From Symbiodinium kawagutii (Eukaryota; Sar; Dinophyceae; Suessiales; Symbiodiniaceae): 64,000 bases of DNA. Location: positions 388,752 to 452,751 of the forward strand of contig VSDK01010196.1 of NCBI GenBank assembly GCA_009767595.1, in the 5' to 3' direction. Positions 43,446 through 53,429 of this stretch are shown here, piece after piece. A model generated the notes under the pieces. That model saw only the letters and a program-made list of their open reading frames with translations, made no database searches and was not told the origin of the DNA. Every line of letters starts with the position of its first letter. The stretch's first letter is position 1. A program made the translations under genes and the position numbers.

Positions 43446-43721
43446 ATAGACCTCCATAATCCTTCTGGATCGTTAATGGCCTCATGACGGCCAAGCACCG
43501 AAAGCATACATTTTGGAAGGGCCCCTGGGAACTTTTTCTTCGGAGGGAGACCGTCCCAGATGGTTGGTGCATCATCCCCACCCGTAGTGGACCATCATTT
43601 CCATCTGTTCTTCTTTTTGTTGGTGATCGTTGAGGGACAATCGAAGTCCCATGACCAACTTGACATGATCATTACTGTGGACCCTCCGGCAAAAAAATAC
43701 CAACTTGTTGCATGGAAGATA

Positions 43722-43828
43722 TGGCTATGGGTCAGTTCACCCTTAGTCCCCCTGGTTCCCATCATTAACCATTGTTTTCCCTATAGTTTTGTTCCTTAAT
43801 ATTGATGGTTAATACTGACCCATAGCCA
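43722..43828. mobile_element. family B element
   Basis: TGGCTATGGGTCAG and CTGACCCATAGCCA are perfect 14-bp inverse ends. Confidence 0.8.
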
Positions 43829-43918
43829 TATCCACCATAAAAACTGTTCTTTTCCGGAGCTTCCCGGAAAATCGGTGGGCGAAGTCTCTGACAGTCTGAA
43901 ATGGGGAATTCCAAGATT

Positions 43919-44029
43919 CATATGGTGGTTTCTCAATATAGGGAACCCAAAAAATGGTTGGTTTGTTAATAAATAATGGTTAATAATGGATGATTTAGGG
44001 GTACCCCTATTTTGAGAAACCACCATATG
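43919..44029. mobile_element. family A element with perfect 18-bp ends
   Basis: CATATGGTGGTTTCTCAA at the left is exactly matched by TTGAGAAACCACCATATG at the right. The interior has GGAACCCAAAAAATGGTTGG and GGATGATTTAGGGG. It is a reference copy for the family and abuts a family B copy. Confidence 0.9.
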
Positions 44030-44150
44030 GCGAGCTGGGGCAAGCAGTTAACCAACCAATGATAGGGGGTTTTAACCAACAATTTGTATTGAAAACAATG
44101 GATAATGATAGGGGAACCAGGGTGACCAAGGGTTTTGACCCACAGTCATA
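44030..44150. mobile_element. family B element, opposite orientation to 43722-43828
   Basis: GCGAGCTGGGGCAAGCAG to GGGTTTTGACCCACAGTC. Together with the copy at 43722 it forms an inverted pair around a family A copy. Confidence 0.7.
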
Positions 44151-44634
44151 TCACCAGCCATACGACAAAATAGATTGTTAGCTATTGCAAAACTGACGTG
44201 ACTATTCAAAGGGATGTCCCACAATGATGGGTTAATCAAACAATGTGCTAGCTGTTCAGTTTACACTACTGGATCAGTTACCGTGGTTGCTCTTTGTTGT
44301 GCTTTCATGATCTTTCATGCGGAACGCAAAGTTCTGAGCAACCCTCCCTTTCAGGAGGATTTGCCTTTCAAAAGAGTATTGTTTCCATGATGCCGTTGCA
44401 GGCTGCATGTAAACGACTACCAGCCTGAGTTTTGATATCAACCATGAAATATTGCACAGTCAAGTGGGTGGTTCTCAAGTCATAGGGATACCGGGATACC
44501 CTAGTTATTGTCCTCCTTTTCATAATTTGTGGTAATAAACCAACCATTTTATTGGGGGTCCCCAAGTCCTGACTTGAGACCCAAGTCACAGGCTCAAATA
44601 ATTAATTTCTTCTATAGCAACCAGGAAACCGGAC

Positions 44635-44678
44635 CCATGGGATTCTTGCCCGTGGATTCCGTGAAAACCCGAGCGTTT
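44635..44678 (-). CDS. short exon
   Basis: NARVFTESTGKNPMG follows a classical acceptor ATTGTTTTTTAG (44679-44690) and ends at GTCCGG (44629-44634). Confidence 0.5.
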
Positions 44679-44755
44679 CTAAAAAACAATTGTATCAGCT
44701 CCCCATCGAAGGATGCCCCTTCCCTTCGTTTTGAGGATGGGAAAAAGGAAACTGC

Positions 44756-44848
44756 TGGCGAGCTGGGTCAAGCAGTTAACCAACCAATTTCATGGGGGAT
44801 AATGACCAACAATGATAAGGGAAACAATGGCTAATGATAGGGGAACAT
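44756..44848. mobile_element. family B element, 3'-truncated
   Basis: TGGCGAGCTGGGTCAAGCAG to AATGATAGGGGAAC, lacking the other terminus. Confidence 0.65.
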
Positions 44849-45419
44849 ATTGAGTATTGATGATCTTCATCGCTTGTAGTGTTCGTGATGATGGTACTGA
44901 ACATATGAAGATTAACTTCATAGTGAATGATAAACAAATGGATGATTAACTAAACTCCTGGGCTTTAATCCAGGAATGGTGGCTCGGAACTGGTGATGAA
45001 TAACTAGTGGCTGATAACCAAAGATGAACGGCTCATGGGTAATGATAGAGGCTCATGATATTCCTAGCAAGTTATGCCCCAAGTTCACCCAAAGGAACCA
45101 TCGCTGGCTTGTCAAGTGTGCCGCTTGGGAATGACATGCCGTCTGGGTTGCACCATGAGAGGGTAAGCGGTTGAGTGATGGCTCATGCTGGTTGATCCAT
45201 GATTTTTTGTGGTGCTTATGTAATGACTCAAGTGTTGGTTAATGATGATGAATTGTTGCTTTTTTTTGTGAGTTGATGATTTAATCATAGCTAGTGTATT
45301 CATCGCTATTCATCATTCAGAATCATCCATCATTCCAACTATTGGGAACCGGAGGAATCATGCCTGGTCCTCACAGATTTGCAAACACCCACCCTAAGAT
45401 TTCAACTGCGAATGAGGCA

Positions 45420-45575
45420 ACAGCTCAGGCAAACGGCTGTGTTGTCGGGACCACCGTCTTTTCCAGCTGATTGTTAACGACAAGTTGAGGAGACACATTG
45501 CTGGACCAATCCAACACCCCACGTCACAGGTCATTCTGGCTGTGAGAGTCCAGCACGAAATCGGCGATTGAAACT
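45420..45575 (-). CDS. exon-like island with one in-frame TGA
   Basis: After an acceptor ATTTCATGCAG, SIADFVLDSHSQNDL is followed by TGA and then, in the same frame, DWSSNVSPQLVVNNQLEKTV and VPTTQPFA. The TGA is part of GTGACG, a possible donor; the next CAG lies 27 bp on and would keep the frame. Either a 27-nt intron, a mutated exon, or a chance pattern. Confidence 0.35.
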
Positions 45576-45995
45576 GCATGAAATTGGCGCTGTTCGTCAA
45601 CGGCGCTTTCCTAATTTGAGTTGCGTATTCCGACATTATCATTATCAATAATGTCAACTGAATGCTTGCTATTACCACTCTAAAAACCATGAATGCTTGT
45701 CAAAACCATTCTGGTCCGTTCAACATCAAGGATAACCCTGTCCCTAGCATCATTTGTGGCTGATTGACCCAGCAACTAATGGCCGCTGGTCAACTACTAA
45801 TAGGTTACAGTAATAAATAATCATATATTGAATGGACCATCTATAATGAGTGATTTATTGATGGATTTTTTATGGTACAATTCATCTGAGTCAATGGTTG
45901 ATGAATGCTTGGTCAATCTATCCTTACGGAACCTGAACATGCGTGAGAAATCCTTATGAATTTGAAGTGAACCTTAACATGTTTTTGTTCACACT

Positions 45996-46100
45996 TGGCT
46001 GTAGGTCAAAACCCCGTACCCCTGGTTCCCCTATCATTAGCCATTGTTTTCCCTATAGTTGTGTTGTCTATCATCCCCATTCTTGGTTGGTTCATGTTGA
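45996..46100. mobile_element. family B element followed by a family D-like segment
   Basis: TGGCTGTAGGTCAAAACCCC to ATGTTGACTCATAC. From 46119 AGCTGGTATATCCC starts a degraded family D copy that ends near 46313 with CTGACCCAGCTCGCC. Confidence 0.6.
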
Positions 46101-46322
46101 CTCATACACATACATAGCTGGTATATCCCTGACTATTGTTGCTTATTTTACCCTATTATTGACCATCAACCAGCTAGTTAAACATTGTTGTTTAATACTG
46201 ACCCATATGGTTGGTGTATATATCCCCTATAATTATTAGTTATCATCCCCTATGATTAACCAGCTACACCAGCTATTTGTTGGTTAACTGCGGCTGACCC
46301 AGCTCGCCACATGTCATGCTAC

Positions 46323-46453
46323 GGCTCCCCCGAAATCGACGGAACCGAGGAACTGTCAGGGTCGAAGCGAGGATGAGCAGCACAGCCAGGTGAGTGCGCC
46401 ACGTCGTGGAAGCGCCCGCGCCGTGCGGTTTTTTCAAATCTCTGCTGCGAGTC
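46323..46453 (-). CDS. exon with a predicted membrane segment
   Basis: The frame reads KKPHGAGASTTWRTHLAVLL then ILASTLTVPRFRRFRG. HLAVLLILASTLTV is hydrophobic and flanked by arginines. The acceptor is GATTTCTCGCAG (46454-46465), the donor GTAGCA (46317-46322). Confidence 0.6.
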
Positions 46454-46603
46454 CTGCGAGAAATCGAGTGATCCAGTGATGCGATCGCTGATTGATGGTC
46501 TTATATGGTTTTATATGGTTTTATAAGGGAATATAGTGGTTAATGATAGGGGGTGATAACTAGCAAGAAGACCAATATGGATGGTACAATGTCAATATGG
46601 TGG

Positions 46604-46705
46604 TTTCTTGAAACAGAGGACCCCGAAAAATGGTTGGTTTATTACAAAAAAAACGATTAGTATTGGATGATTTGGGGATACTCCGATTTTGAGAAACCAC
46701 CATAT
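46604..46705. mobile_element. family A element
   Basis: ATATGGTGGTTTCTTGAAAC and GATTTTGAGAAACCACCATA are inverse. Confidence 0.8.
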
Positions 46706-46901
46706 GTCAATTGGTTCATCAGTTCACCATTCGTCAATTGGTGGTATTTTTACAGATGATATCAACTAGTCAATTCACCATATTAGTCAACTAGTTAACC
46801 AGATTAGTCAACTAGTCAATGGATGTTGTTGACTAGTTAAGCATATTAGTCAACTAGTGAATTGGCTAATATCTTAATGGATTACTATAATCCATATGAG
46901 T

Positions 46902-47003
46902 CTCAGGTCGTAGGGGTCCCCTCAAATCATCGTGCGACTTGAACCATGTATGATGAATAACCAACCATTTTGGGGGACCCCTATTTTGAGAACCCTCCAT
47001 ATG
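46902..47003. mobile_element. family A element, left end diverged
   Basis: ATATGAGTCTCAGGTCGTAG and CCCTATTTTGAGAACCCTCC. Confidence 0.65.
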
Positions 47004-47040
47004 GCCTGACATGGCCTGACTAATGGTACAATATGTTTTC

Positions 47041-47053
47041 TATATATAGATAC

Positions 47054-47126
<73 letters not shown>

Positions 47127-47129
47127 GAT

Positions 47130-47163
<34 letters not shown>

Positions 47164-47199
47164 GAAGAAAGGAAGAAAGAAAGAAAGAAAGAAAGATAC
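47041..47199. repeat. GATA to GAAA tetranucleotide microsatellite
   Basis: About ten GATA units switch into about 26 GAAA units with GGAA variants. Phenylalanine/leucine-rich frames are artefacts. Confidence 0.95.
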
Positions 47200-47392
47200 A
47201 CATATAATTGATTCATGTAGCCTGATTGATTAGCATTTATCAATCATGGATAATATTTACGTCAATAAATCTTGTAGATTATTTGTTGTTGATCCATTAT
47301 TGTTATGTTAATCATGGATAGGAACTGATCAATGCTAGTGAATCCTCATTTCATATTTTTTAATGAATCATGGGTCATACCTCAGATTTATT

Positions 47393-47490
47393 TTGGTTGG
47401 TGGTTTCAACCCCTATGAAAAATACTAGTCAACCAACCATGCGTTTATGAGTACTAGGGAAAATACAAAATGTTTGAAACCACCAGCCAG
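47393..47490. mobile_element. family C element, well preserved
   Basis: TTGGTTGGTGGTTTCAACCC and TTTGAAACCACCAGCCAG form the ends; CCTATGAAAAATACTAGTCA and GAGTACTAGGGAAAATAC are inside. Confidence 0.75.
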
Positions 47491-47639
47491 TAATCTCAAG
47501 ATTTATTCATACTGAAAATGGATTACACCCAGTGGTGGATCCGTAGACCTTCATAAACCATCCATGGCTTGGGGGTCAGGACCTATTGATTGTAGTCAAT
47601 CTGACGGGGGTTTATTGACATGGATCTCTCTCCCATTAC

Positions 47640-47765
47640 GATCGACACTTTCCTCAACACTTTCAGTGGAAAGTAAGAACACGAACTTTCGCATCCAGTT
47701 GTGAGTGCTGACCACGCGAAACCCACGACACGTCGAGCGCAAAAGCCTTTTGGAACATCTACATT
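47640..47765 (-). CDS. exon with a possible membrane segment
   Basis: The best frame reads RLLRSTCRGFRVVSTHNWMR then KFVFLLSTESVEE; WMRKFVFLL looks like the start of a helix. A second frame (ALDVSWVSRGQHSQLDAK) is open. Boundaries are approximate. Confidence 0.4.
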
Positions 47766-47837
47766 GAAAAGCTCAAGTTAAGAAAAGTGGAAGTGTCATT
47801 TCGCGACTGAAGAGGTTACATAGACACTCGAGCAATA

Positions 47838-47952
47838 TGACTGTGGGTCAAAACCCTGTACCCCTGGTTCCCCCACTATTAACCATTGTTTTCCCTATTA
47901 TTGTTGGTGGAAATCCCCCATTAGTTGGTTGATTCATATTGACCCATAGCCA
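47838..47952. mobile_element. family B element
   Basis: TGACTGTGGGTCAAAACCC to ATATTGACCCATAGCCA. Confidence 0.75.
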
Positions 47953-48014
47953 TATCTAAACAAATACCATCCAGTGTGACAACCAAGCGGTTGATCGTCC
48001 ACCAGGGTCTTAAC

Positions 48015-48112
48015 AGTGCGCAATCCTTCCGTCGCAGGTGTCATCTTCCGCGCCATCATCGGGTTGAAGGTTCTGGTAGTAGAAGGGTGGCATTGCAGCC
48101 CACGGGGAAGCA
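48015..48112 (-). CDS. exon, acidic segment with aromatic cluster
   Basis: The frame reads ASPWAAMPPFYYQNLQPDDG then AEDDTCDGRIAH. Acceptor TCTCGGCCCAG (48113-48123), donor GTTAAG (48009-48014). Another open frame is less convincing. Confidence 0.55.
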
Positions 48113-48469
48113 CTGGGCCGAGACAGTCCCACGATGATGGCTGCTGTTGGTCCAATCTTGACGATTTTCCAGGGACTATCATCCATTTGTGATTTTTCCA
48201 GGTACTATCATCCATCTTGACGTTTTTCACCTTCCCCAAACCAACAGGCACTGATGACCACAACAACCAATAACCTACCAGTGGTAGGCTAAATTACAAG
48301 CTATTAGCATGATGCGGTGGTTCAATCCTCATATTCATGCTACCCGATTAACAATCATGATACACTGGTAGATCCAGTGGTTCGGAAGTCGCTGACATTT
48401 TGGGGGGTGAAATTTCAAGCTATTCATGGCACCATGAGGGATGGTTTTTCACTTCGGTCCCATCAGCAG

Positions 48470-48840
48470 CAATTCAAACAACAACGATGTAAGCAGATAA
48501 GCAGATACTAATACCACCATAACACCAAATGAGAACATAGACACCCACGACACAACAACTTCGCACCATGAAAATGACCAACAACCTACCAGCAACTACC
48601 CACGACAACCATTGACGACCAATGACAACCACCAACAAACAAACACAAACACCCCGAGAGTATGATGATGATGCCGCCATTGACAACAACCAGAGACAAC
48701 AAGAAAGCCAATAGAAACCTAGCAGACCAGGGCAAACTGACAAGCAGCAAGGGTGAAAAAACAAGAGTTCCTAGCACTGACTGAGATAATGGCCAAGAGA
48801 CACTTAAACAATAGAGTTTGAATATATTTATGCATATATA
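48470..48840. other. A/C-biased low-complexity stretch
   Basis: ACAACAACC-rich plus strand gives hydrophobic-looking minus frames (valine, leucine, glycine runs). Without splice signals I treat these as compositional. Confidence 0.4.
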
Positions 48841-48849
48841 TATATATAT

Positions 48850-48914
48850 AATTGAATGAATTCAATCCCCGAATGTTCCCCCATCTCAAGAAAAACGGTG
48901 TTCTTGACTTGTGC
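48850..48914 (-). CDS. possible exon
   Basis: AQVKNTVFLEMGEHSGIEFI after acceptor ATGTGCAG (48915-48922). The donor is not clear and a TA repeat follows. Confidence 0.35.
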
Positions 48915-49203
48915 CTGCACATTGCACAAGAGACAAAGCCAGGAAATTCACATTGCGAAAGCCACAGTTTGCATGTAGAAAACATGGCACACCAAAAATA
49001 CCACCCATAACGTCAAATTGTAAAGCCAGCAGCGGTGGGTTCGTCAATCCATCTTGGGTTCAAGCACCATGATGAAGCTAATTATCTTTGATGGAAGAAA
49101 GGATGCAATAAACAAATTTTGCATCCACTTAAGGTCCGATTGGGTAACGTTGCACCATTCCGATCCCCTGAAATCACCCGAAAAAAGAATGTCTGTGCAA
49201 ATG

Positions 49204-49309
49204 TGGTGGTTTCTCTAAATTGGGAACCCAAAATATAGATGTTGTATCACTATGAATAAATGGTTGGTCTAGGATGATTTGGGGGGTCCTCTATTTTCAG
49301 AAACACCCA
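49204..49309. mobile_element. family A element whose right end meets an exon
   Basis: GTGGTGGTTTCTCTAAATTG and CTATTTTCAGAAACACCC. On the minus strand its terminus GGTGTTTCTGAAAATAG supplies the GT that ends the exon at 49307-49460. Confidence 0.75.
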
Positions 49310-49460
49310 TCTTCAACACCATCTCGTGCTCGTGAATGGAGCCGCACTTGCGGGAGCAGAAATCCACAATCACCGCACTTTTTCGCCAGATGAATTTCGG
49401 CCAGATGTCGTCATCTTTTTTCGCATGGCGTAACTTTTTAGGCCACTGTGAACAGCTTGC
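49307..49460 (-). CDS. exon, basic/aromatic segment
   Basis: The frame reads ASCSQWPKKLRHAKKDDDIW then PKFIWRKSAVIVDFCSRKCG and SIHEHEMVLKM. The acceptor CGAGCTGCAG lies at 49461-49470; the donor GTGTTT is the end of a family A element. Codon bias is good. Confidence 0.6.
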
Positions 49461-49690
49461 CTGCAGCTCGGCATGTAAAGTCCTGCAACCCCCAGGGCTT
49501 GCGGTTGCACCTGTGCTCGAATGAATATCTACAGATAAATGGGTTCGCTTGCGCAGGAGAGTGACTTGAAGCATTGACAACCATCATGAACCACCATCAC
49601 TATTCATTCATCATTAAGTATCATTGACTATCATTAGCCATCACGAATCATCTTCGACCATCATTGACTTGAACCTGTAGACAGGATCAC

Positions 49691-49729
49691 TTGCAGGACC
49701 AACAAAATGACTTGCGAGCAGCGGGGACC
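49691..49729 (-). CDS. micro-exon, hydrophobic
   Basis: GPRCSQVILLVLQ between acceptor GATGCCAAG (49730-49738) and donor GTGATC (49685-49690). Confidence 0.35.
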
Positions 49730-49794
49730 CTTGGCATCACATCTCATACTAGCGGGTTACCGATCATTGTTCAGAACAGATTCAGACATCTCAC

Positions 49795-49878
49795 ATCTGG
49801 TCACTCCAATCAGGAGCTTGAAACTTCTGAGAAAATGGAATTGCAAAACGCCCATCGGTAGCATCCGCTTCCATTTCC
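49795..49878 (-). CDS. exon, acidic segment
   Basis: EMEADATDGRFAIPFSQKFQ then APDWSDQ. Acceptor TTGGGGTCAG (49879-49888) and a consensus donor GTGAGA (49789-49794) agree on the frame. Confidence 0.6.
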
Positions 49879-50109
49879 CTGACCCCAAACCCAACAACTA
49901 GCAACCTGTTGGCTGATTATTGTACAATGTGAAACTACTTGATTTTTTCATAGGACTACTAACTACTTAACATTTGCATAGGACTACTTCATGATCAAAG
50001 TTCATAGACATGGGGATTCATGTCGTGAGTTGCTACATGCAAGGCCAGAACTTGGCCAGCAAGCCGAGGAGGATATGAGCCGTCTGCTGGCAACAGTTGA
50101 AAGTCAATG

Positions 50110-50226
50110 TGGCTATGGGTCAAGCTCTTAACCAACCAGTAATGGGGGATAATGACCAACTAATAATAAGGAAAACAATGGTTAATAGTAGGGGAACCAG
50201 GGGTACAGGGTTTTGACCCATAGCCA
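50110..50226. mobile_element. family B element, well preserved
   Basis: TGGCTATGGGTCAAGC and TTTTGACCCATAGCCA. Confidence 0.8.
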
Positions 50227-50235
50227 TGTGTTTAT

Positions 50236-50356
50236 GTCCCCAGGAAGAACAGCTGCAAGTCAAATGCTCTTCCTTGGGGGAGCATTCCTGGTCGATGTTT
50301 ATCGAGCAAGAAGACATCGCTTGGAGGTCCATCGCAATGTTTTCATCGCGAAACAT
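50236..50356 (-). CDS. exon, cysteine-containing soluble segment
   Basis: The frame reads FRDENIAMDLQAMSSCSINI then DQECSPKEEHLTCSCSSWG. An ATG follows directly after an in-frame TAA at its right end, so this could be an exon or a start. It begins ten bases from a family B element. Confidence 0.45.
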
Positions 50357-50369
50357 TTACACTTGAAAC

Positions 50370-50640
50370 CTTAAACCCTGCTCTCGCCGGGTGCCCGGCG
50401 GCTTTCCGCCGTGAGAGGCAGGTTGTAAAAACAGCACCAGGGAGATTGCTATCCTTCGTCGGAAGATTGCTGTGAAGATGACTTAAGACTTCCAGAACAA
50501 ACAGTCATTGCATTCATTGCAGTCTTTTCATTGAAGTCTTTTCACCTTACTTGTCAGCTTTTCCATCCCTTTCACCTGGCACAGCTTCCAGAGGCTGATT
50601 CAGCCAACAAAAATCCACCGAGCTCAGATCTATGCGCTCC
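50370..50640. other. no firm gene; GC hairpin
   Basis: CGGCGGCTTTCCGCCG (50398-50413) can form a hairpin. The rest lacks codon bias. Confidence 0.4.
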
Positions 50641-50689
50641 TCAGCCGATTCCACCCAGCTCAGATCCATGCACTCTTGGTATCCTCAAC

Positions 50690-50768
50690 CACGGGCACGG
50701 GCCTGGGCACCAACGGCTCCCATCGATGAACTGGATCCCTTCGGCCTGATCCACAAGGATTTGTTTCG
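50690..50768 (-). CDS. exon, soluble segment
   Basis: KQILVDQAEGIQFIDGSRWC then PGPCPW. Acceptor CACTGGGAG (50769-50777), donor GTTGAG (50684-50689). All three frames are open; this one has the best third-position bias. Confidence 0.5.
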
Positions 50769-50929
50769 CTCCCAGTGGTTTCGACATAGCCATGGGGGGG
50801 ACACCAAGTTATGGTTGGTTTACGAAATGCAAAATGGTTGATGAATTTGATGATAACTGGGGGTTCCCCTATGGCTTGAGAAGCCACAATATTGGTCAAT
50901 GTTGTATTTCTGCACTTCTCCGGCCCGAT

Positions 50930-51085
50930 CTTCGTGCACTGATCTTGAAAATTTGCGAGTGTATTTGTGCAAATTTGTTTCGGCATTGACTTTGCTCGAT
51001 TCACCAACGGTCCCAGATTCATGAGAAGCAAAATCAAAGCAAGCACGTTCTTCGATAGGAAAAATTGTTGCAAAAAGAAACTCAT
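50930..51085 (-). CDS. possible exon, two competing frames
   Basis: One frame is hydrophobic (NVLALILLLMNLGPLVNRAK), the other acidic and soluble (FDFASHESGTVGESSKVNAE). A pyrimidine-rich tract with an AAG acceptor near 51055 favours the first. Confidence 0.35.
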
Positions 51086-51211
51086 CACTGTGGATTACTA
51101 GCCATGGCATTGGTTGGCATTTTTTGCAATGATCAAGATCGGTCTTGATTGCCAACCTTCGTAGAAATCAATGGCTGTTCATGGTGTCTTGAATAAATGG
51201 TGAGCAAATGG

Positions 51212-51770
51212 TGAATCAATGGTGAATCAATGGTGAATCAATGGTGAATCAATGGTGAATCAATGGTGAATCAATGGTGAATCAATGGTGAATCAATGGT
51301 GAATCAATGGTGAATCAATGGTGAATCAATGGTGAATCAATGGTGAATCAATGGTGAATCAATGGTGAATCAATGGTGAATCAATGGTGAATCAATGGTG
51401 AATCAATGGTGAATCAATGGTGAATCAATGGTGAATCAATGGTGAATCAATGGTGAATCAATGGTGAATCAATGGTGAATCAATGGTGAATCAATGGTGA
51501 ATCAATGGTGAATCAATGGTGAATCAATGGTGAATCAATGGTGAATCAATGGTGAATCAATGGTGAATCAATGGTGAATCAATGGTGAATCAATGGTGAA
51601 TCAATGGTGAATCAATGGTGAATCAATGGTGAATCAATGGTGAATCAATGGTGAATCAATGGTGAATCAATGGTGAATCAATGGTGAATCAATGGTGAAT
51701 CAATGGTGAATCAATGGTGAATCAATGGTGAATCAATGGTGAATCAATGGTGAATCAATGGTGAATCAAT
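51212..51770. repeat. 11-bp minisatellite, about 51 near-perfect copies
   Basis: TGAATCAATGG repeats without visible change for about 559 bp, bordered by single variant units (GAGCAAATGG on the left, GAATCAATGA on the right). All six frames contain stops. Confidence 0.97.
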
Positions 51771-51815
51771 GATGAATAGATGCTACGTAGGTGAATAATC
51801 AGGTGCCTCCTGGCG

Positions 51816-51864
51816 TTCGAAGTGTCTCGAGCATGCTGAAGTCAGACCACCCCTGGCGCCTTCT
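51816..51864 (-). CDS. possible short exon
   Basis: GWSDFSMLETLRTPGG after acceptor AAGGCGCCAG (51865-51874). Confidence 0.35.
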
Positions 51865-51913
51865 CACCGGTGGTTTTGGCCAATGCCAACCATGGTGAGC
51901 TGAATCATCCAAC

Positions 51914-52026
51914 TGGCTATGGGTCAATATTAACCAACCAACTAATGGAGGATTTACCAACTATAACAAGGGAAAACAATGGTTGATGATGGGGAACCAG
52001 GGGTACGGGGTTTTGACTCACAGCCA
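51914..52026. mobile_element. family B element, well preserved
   Basis: TGGCTATGGGTCAATATT and GGTTTTGACTCACAGCCA. Confidence 0.8.
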
Positions 52027-52465
52027 ACTGATCATGGTGATGGGAAATTCATTTTGCCACGCATTGGCCATGGATAAACATCCATGACTGGTGGATGTGG
52101 ATTGTGAGCTTTCCAACATCCAGCAAGCATTATCCAAAAAGTGACTACATCTATTATTGATGATACTTCATGGCTGACATATCATGATCTAGAACCATTC
52201 CAGGCATCATAAAAATGAAGTTTGAAAAAAATGGTTGAGGTCTCTCACATTGTGAAACATGAACGTCTCGCCTGTTCTTTGTGTTTCATGATCACCGATT
52301 CTTCAGGTCGTGTTTGTTCCCACATCACCGGCCAGGCTTCACTCATTCATCGTGGTATGTTTCCCAAGGGCGGCATCACTTTGGGAGCCAATCGATGGTC
52401 AATAATGGTTAATAATAGCAAATAATGGTCAATGATTGGGCAGTTGGTGGCTAGTTCGATGTCAC

Positions 52466-52624
52466 TCGCGGCCCGTGCTCCACACCGGCCGCCGTCGGGG
52501 GAACCACTCAGCCGCGGACACGCTGATCTCCACCATCTGGTTACCTTCGACGTTGCCTTCCACGGTCTCAGCGGTCTCAGGCCCCTTGGACTCCATGCGC
52601 CTTGCGAACGGATGTCCATCGACA
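52466..52624 (-). CDS. exon, soluble segment
   Basis: The frame reads GHPFARRMESKGPETAETVE then GNVEGNQMVEISVSAAEWFP and RRRPVWSTGR. The acceptor GTCACCCAG lies at 52625-52633 and the donor GTGACA at 52460-52465. Very strong G/C-ending bias, so this is among the safest soluble exons. No family recognised. Confidence 0.7.
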
Positions 52625-52779
52625 CTGGGTGACACCTGTCCCACGGTTATACGGGGGGTCACCTACGTCACCTACGTTGTAGGCTTACTTACTATGATTC
52701 TGCATTTCCAAGCTTGTAGGATTACTGACAAGGTGGGCCCCCAACCACTTATAAGGTGGTTTTAACTAGGTAGCTACCA

Positions 52780-53420
52780 ATTATGGTAGATTTAACTACA
52801 CCAAGGTATTGCATAAGAATCTCTTGTATAAGAATTTGAGGGGCTCGGATTTGTTTCCGGTCCTACTTGGCCTGACTATAACTTGCGTCTTCGGCTGAGA
52901 ATTTCAGGGGCCCTCCCGGCTTCTTAGCAGCCCTGGTTTGGGGTAATATTGCCCTTGCTCCCGGGTTGAATCCACGATTGTTTGGTTAAATCCTATCTTG
53001 TTTGCCAACTAGGCCGAACAAGCTCGGCCCAAGCGGCTACAAACCCACTTTCAAAGCGTTTCTGCTGACATGCATGTCTCCCGCGCGGCGCGGCCCGGTT
53101 GCAAAAAGAACTTTTTGGGCTCCGAAAAATTGTTGTCTCGCGGGCCCGCTGGCCCGGTTTGGAGCCACCGGCATTCTTTTCAAGGGGCGGACACTGGTTT
53201 GAGAACGGCTTCGACCAATTTTCCACTCGCAAAATTGTAAACAACAACCATGCGCGACAGCCCATTCAGCAGCACCCAACCATTCAAAGATCCCATCAAA
53301 ACATCACTGATTAATCACTAGCTGATCACCAGCAACCCTCTTCTGAAGAAAACCAAGGGTGTCAGAAAATCCTTCGGCTTCCTATCACAAGAAAATTAGG
53401 AATACATAATCAAGAAACTG
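52780..53420. other. GC-rich island, possible dispersed repeat
   Basis: At 53000-53230 both strands are open for 60-90 codons (plus: KLGPSGYKPTFKAFLLTCMS; minus: PGQRARETTIFRSPKSSFCN). No splice signals decide. Its makeup resembles the right end of the window, and it may be a dispersed repeat rather than an exon. Confidence 0.3.
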
Positions 53421-53429
53421 GTAAGAAAT

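Noticed and set aside
46922..47243. Phenylalanine/leucine/serine-rich hydrophobic frames resembling membrane proteins
   Set aside because: They come from the GATA/GAAA microsatellite.
48474..48777. Hydrophobic minus frames resembling membrane helices
   Set aside because: The plus strand is ACAACA/ACC-rich low complexity; no acceptor or donor supports an exon.
51190..51780. CRISPR-like array
   Set aside because: Units are 11 bp and directly tandem with no spacers; the context is eukaryotic.
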